Assembly: GCA_963210315.1 (NCBI GenBank)
Contig: OY723275.1
Coordinates: 868,001 to 932,000, forward strand
Reading direction: 5' to 3'
Length of the DNA: 64,000 nt
DNA from: Rhynchopus euleeides
Taxonomy: Eukaryota; Euglenozoa; Diplonemea; Diplonemida; Diplonemidae
The position numbers were made by a program, and so were the translations under genes. The notes beneath the pieces were generated by a model that saw nothing but the letters and a program-made list of their open reading frames with translations, made no database searches and had not been told where the DNA came from. Positions 60,666-64,000 of the stretch are shown piece by piece. Positions within the stretch are counted from its first letter, which is position 1; the number at the start of each line of letters is the position of its first letter.

Positions 60666-62121
60666 GCCCAGGCCTGGTACCGAAAATCGACTTTTTTCGG
60701 GAGAACACGTCCTGGGCCGCGCACTTTCCGTGCGCGTGCGGGGGGGGGGGGGGGCAGAGAGCCCGCCGCAGGCGCCGGAAATTTTTGGGTCGACAAAAGA
60801 AGGTGTACCGAAAATCAACTTTTTCGACCAAGTCTTGCCAATTTTCGGCACTTTTGGAGCGCCATTCTCAGAAGAAATCCTCGGCAGGGGTGGGGGGGTG
60901 GGGGTCAACAGCCCGCCGCAGGCGCCGGAAATTTTCAGGCGTGGTTTCGTATGTTGTGTTGCCGTTGTGTTGGCCGGAAGTATTCAGGGACACTTCAGGG
61001 ACGGAGAGCCAGCCCCCTGGCCCAACCAAAAACCGGATTTTTCGGCCAAAAATTCGAAATTTTCGCATGGTGTGCGAATGTGTTGAGAGTAACGGAAAAT
61101 GCCCAAATTTTCATGTATCGAAAGAGTTGGTGAGCAATTCGTCCTTCTGTTCAATTCGACCCAAAACTGCCACCAGCCATTTTCTAAGGGCTTCTGGGTG
61201 GGTTCTGACCAGAAAAATGGCTGAAAAATGGACGGAAACCCCCAAAAACCACCCAGAAATGGCCAGAAATCGGTTTTTGGGCCCATTTTTCACCCAGAAA
61301 CACGTTTTTGGGCCTCTGTGAAAATTTCGATTTTTTGACATTTTTCGCGATTTTCTACAACTACTCGCCCACACAAAAACCGTTTTTTAGCAGGGAAATG
61401 CAACAAATCAACGAATTAAGCCGTTTTAACCCCTTTCGTGCACTTTTTGGTCCCAGAAGGGAGTATATGGGGTGTTGGGGTCCCCCTACGACTTGTCCAT
61501 TTTTCGACATTTTTGGGTCAGATTCCGGAATCCGATTCTCGATTCCGGAATCGGTGGAATCCGATTCTGGATTCTGGAATCGGATTCCACCGATTCCACG
61601 ATTCCGGAATCGGTGATTTCGATTCCGGAATCGGATTCCACAATTTTGGAATCGGCGTTTTCGATTCCGGAATCCGATTCCACTCTTTTTCTGGAATCGT
61701 GGAATCCGGATTCTGATTCGGAATCCGGATTCCACGATTCCCGGAATCGAAGATTTTTATTTGGAATCCGATTCAATGCAGCCCATGCCTGTGTCGACTA
61801 TCCTCAAGACAGAAATCTGGTATGGCCTGTGTTTCCCTAATTAGGATCAAGACAGAAATCCAGTATAGCCTGTGTCGGATGTTTGCAAAGTGAGTCTCAA
61901 GACAGAAATCTGGTATGGCCTGTGTCTCCCTAATTAGGATCAAGACAGAAATAGAGGAGGCATAGCAAACGGAAATCCCTAACAAAATTTTGTCTCCGAA
62001 ATTATTTTGGCCAATTTTCTCCCGAAAAACCTAGAAACCAGACCCACCGCACATCGAGAATGTCATTTTTCGGTGATTTCTGGGGTCTGGGGGCCTTTTG
62101 CCACCCTCCCGTGCCTCATCA

Positions 62122-62385
62122 TGTGTTGATCCCTCCTTTATTAATTGTCAGGTAGGTAACCCTGCACGGGTGTTGTCACCGTTGATCACTCTTTATTAAC
62201 TGTTAGGCGGGTAAACCCTGCACGGGTGTTGTCACTGTTGATCGCTCTTTACTAATTGTTAGGCGGGTTAACCCTGCACGGGTGTTGAGCCCTCTTTGTT
62301 AATTGTCAAGTGGGTAACCCTGCACGGGTGTTGTCACTGGTGATCACTCTTTACTAATTGTTAGGCGGGTTAACCCTGCACGGGT
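62122..62385. repeat. Five ~57-bp tandem repeats (second copy)
   Basis: Same units as 25541-25803 with core AACCCTGCACGGGTGTTG. Confidence 0.85.
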
Positions 62386-63083
62386 CCTGGCCCGTGCCTG
62401 TGTGTGTTGGGGGGGGGGGGGTAGTGAAATAGAAGTAGAAGGGAGCGGAGCACAAGAATGGTGTGTTGGGGGGTGGGGGAGCTCTTTCCAACATGTCCGC
62501 ATCTGCATTAAAACCTATTGTCTCTTTGTGCCCCTCACCACTCAACCATAAAGGTTGCCCTGCCTTGGGAACAGGGAATGGGGTTTAACACGTGTGGCGG
62601 TCCTGTTGGATGGAGTGCACATGGAACAGTATGGTGTGGGAATGTATCGTGACTTGTGAAAGGGAGAGTGGGTGGGGGTGGGGGCGGGGGGGGGGGGGGG
62701 GGCGGGGGGCTTCCTTCAGCGATTCCAGTGAGCTGCAATCCCAAGGCTGTCCTTTCAAACGCTTGCCAAGGCGTACGCCGTTTAGGTGTGGACTATTGAA
62801 ATAAAAGGAAAACGAGGCTTTGGAAAAAGCCAAACTGATCGAATGGAAGATTGAAGGATGGGCAAAGTTTGTTGAAAGTAACATGGGGGGGGGGCAGTCA
62901 AGAAGTGGGGGCTTGATTGTCGAGAGTGAATGGAAAAGTGAAGTGGGGGGGGGGGGTTTGATCGTCGAGAGTGAATGGAAAAGCAAGCCTCCCAGCACCT
63001 TCTTGCAATGTTAGTCCTTTTTGTAGTCACTACCACTACACCAGGAGTGGGGGGGGGGGGGGCAACCCCTTGATTGGCCTGTG

Positions 63084-64000
63084 TCAGGTCCCAGCTCTTG
63101 TTGAAACAGAACGCAAACCCTTGCGATGTGTGGCTTCCAAGTTGGCCTGTGTCCCTTTGATCCACATGAAATGATCCCCAACCCCAGCCTGACCCAGGTT
63201 AGCCAGGGTCACACGTCTGTCTGGAGGAAAATCCTGGAGGGTGGTGTCAATGGAGGTGAAGTTGTAAGAAAGGGGGACATAACTGTTAAATCCTGAAGCA
63301 AAGTCATCATGATTACCAGGATAAATCATGTTCGTGACGACTGTGATCAAGACATTCTTCATTGTGGAAAGAACAGAAATTTCGTCATCCTCTGCATACC
63401 TTCTCGTTCTTAAACGGGTAAGCACGTATGGCTCACTACCGTCGTCAAGGGGTTGGCAGGGATGGTACGGGAGATTTCCCCACATTCTCACCGCCTCCAC
63501 TTCCGGTTGCACCTCTCTGCATGAAAGAGAAGCCGCCATTGCAGTCACAAAATTGACGGCTTCTTCGCGAAGGGAAGCGCCCCCACGTGGGTTGCCTGTG
63601 AGACATTCATGAAAAGCATGAAACAGGCAATTCCCATCACCAGGCACATTGACTGTGCTCAGGGAAAACAAGAGAAGACGTTGCGTGAGGGTATCATGAC
63701 GAGACGCGGGATTGTCGATGCCCTTGTCAGGTACGTGGGGCCTCCGTGGACCGGGACAGGGGAGTGCCATGGGGACCGCCTTCCTCCGCATATCCTCTTG
63801 CTCCATTTGTTCTTGTGCGTTTTCCACGTTTGGACCCATGTTCTGAATTCTATAAAAAACACTTGAAGCACGGGAAAAGTCACGCTCAGTGGGGAGGTGG
63901 AGGGAGTAAAAATTCGTTTGGGTATCCTGCCGGTACTGGTAAAGGAAGATAGTAGGGAGAGAAGCCGTACTTCCTGCTTCCCAGTTCTTTGCCTTCTCAC
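63084..64000 (-). CDS. 3' end of a second transposase-OTU gene, 5' part beyond the window
   Basis: Same protein sequence as residues ~1586-1891 of the gene at 26503-32416, with the OTU catalytic segments GDGNCLFHAF and DHFMWI intact and the same stop. The rest of the gene would lie to the right of the window. Identity at DNA level suggests a very recent duplication or transposition. Confidence 0.85.
   Translation of the reverse strand, partial: EKAKNWEAGSTASLPTIFLYQYRQDTQTNFYSLHLPTERDFSRASSVFYRIQNMGPNVENAQEQMEQEDMRRKAVPMALPCPGPRRPHVPDKGIDNPASRHDTLTQRLLLFSLSTVNVPGDGNCLFHAFHECLTGNPRGGASLREEAVNFVTAMAASLSCREVQPEVEAVRMWGNLPYHPCQPLDDGSEPYVLTRLRTRRYAEDDEISVLSTMKNVLITVVTNMIYPGNHDDFASGFNSYVPLSYNFTSIDTTLQDFPPDRRVTLANLGQAGVGDHFMWIKGTQANLEATHRKGLRSVSTRAGT

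Larger units (their letters stand above)
59298..60676. mobile_element. 1379-bp hAT-like non-autonomous element, TSD GTACCGAA
   Basis: GTACCGAA occurs at 59290-59297 and 60677-60684, and joining across gives the normal E-element module (GGTGTACCGAAAATCGAC). The element begins CAGGGCTGTTCC and ends CCCAGGCCTG, i.e. short CAGG-C ends, with GGGGAAC/GTTCCCC blocks further in. An 8-bp duplication with CAGG-type ends is typical of hAT. It carries a 171-bp tandem repeat with GC hairpins. No transposase gene. Confidence 0.75.
34850..61787. mobile_element. 26.9-kb segment bounded by CATG-element ends and a 7-bp target duplication
   Basis: Outer ends are CATGGGCTGCAGGG at 34850 and CAATGCAGCCCATG at 61787. 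CCTGTGT lies on both sides (34843-34849, 61788-61794). Removing the segment and one CCTGTGT gives CAGTATGACCTGTGTCGAC, which is exactly the sequence of the uninterrupted paralogue at about 25195-25215. The segment contains CATG elements E2 (34850-46017) and E3 (53377-61787) in the same orientation and 7.4 kb of other DNA between them. That is the layout of a composite transposon. Ectopic recombination between separate insertions, or an assembly misjoin, are the alternatives. Confidence 0.6.
53377..61787 (-). mobile_element. CATG element E3 with expanded 419/420-bp array
   Basis: Left end CATGGGCTGCAGGG at 53377, right end CAATGCAGCCCATG at 61787, inverse orientation to E1. Order: 419/420-bp array (to ~59050), GC hairpin and modules, a hAT-like insertion (59298-60676), modules, AT-rich part, GATTCCGGAATC palindromes. 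Left flank ATTGGTG and right flank CCTGTGT do not match each other, so its original duplication has been lost or exchanged. Confidence 0.75.
61788..64000. repeat. Near-identical second copy of 25204-27419
   Basis: The offset is 36,584 at the left and 36,581 at the right. Differences are almost only in poly-G length. It includes the end of the CAAGACAG array with TAGAGGAGGCATAGC (to 61965), the ~57-bp repeats (62122-62385), the 3' flank and the 3' part of the transposase-OTU gene. It continues past the window. Confidence 0.95.

Noticed and set aside
1..64000. tRNA or rRNA genes
   Set aside because: None recognised by eye. A covariance-model scan would be needed to exclude tRNAs.

Overview
The window reads as nuclear DNA of a repeat-rich microbial eukaryote, most plausibly an alga or another protist. 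The evidence is a spliced gene with a GT-AG intron, a hAT transposase with a BED finger, tyrosine-recombinase (YR) retroelements, a LINE with a restriction-like endonuclease, long satellites, G homopolymers, and no bacterial-style operons. I cannot name a genus. Only a few pieces look like host genes: a membrane-anchored methyltransferase running off the left edge, a truncated GNAT acetyltransferase, and some unrecognised fragments. Almost everything else is mobile or repetitive DNA, often nested.

Layout. 1-937: methyltransferase (minus). 1240-1931: a 692-bp foldback element with TA target duplication. 2391-7654: a complete YR retrotransposon on the minus strand in the order gag-like, YR, RT/RNase H, with split direct repeats. 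8654-10988: a unit bounded by ~150-bp inverted repeats that carries an unrecognised gene. 10989-13578: a foldback remnant holding two nested TA-targeting insertions. 13692-14930: GNAT fragment cut by a repeat. 16977-18472: a small DNA element encoding a YR (Crypton-like). 19364-22222: hAT transposase. 22225-24630: an intact copy of a new terminal-inverted-repeat family (called CATG elements here). 26503-32416: a spliced gene fusing a transposase-like half to an OTU half, with a 31-bp satellite upstream. 34850-61787: a 26.9-kb segment bounded by CATG-element ends and a 7-bp target duplication. It contains two CATG elements, an 8-kb LINE with two OTU-like domains, three hAT-like non-autonomous insertions, a second broken copy of the unrecognised gene, and a 5.7-kb array of 419/420-bp units. 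61788-64000: a near-identical second copy of 25204-27419, including the 3' end of the transposase-OTU gene.

The strongest candidates for something undescribed are: (1) the CATG-element family, with termini CATGGGCTGCA, 7-bp duplications, a variable internal 419-bp array, and evidence that a 27-kb composite moved as one unit; (2) an unrecognised multi-part protein family present at 8905-10687 and, broken, at 53367-50892; (3) two unrelated mobile elements that both carry OTU-type cysteine protease folds.

Identifications rest on reading motifs, termini and target duplications by eye. No database search was possible. Because several repeats are near identical, assembly misjoins must be kept in mind for the largest structures.
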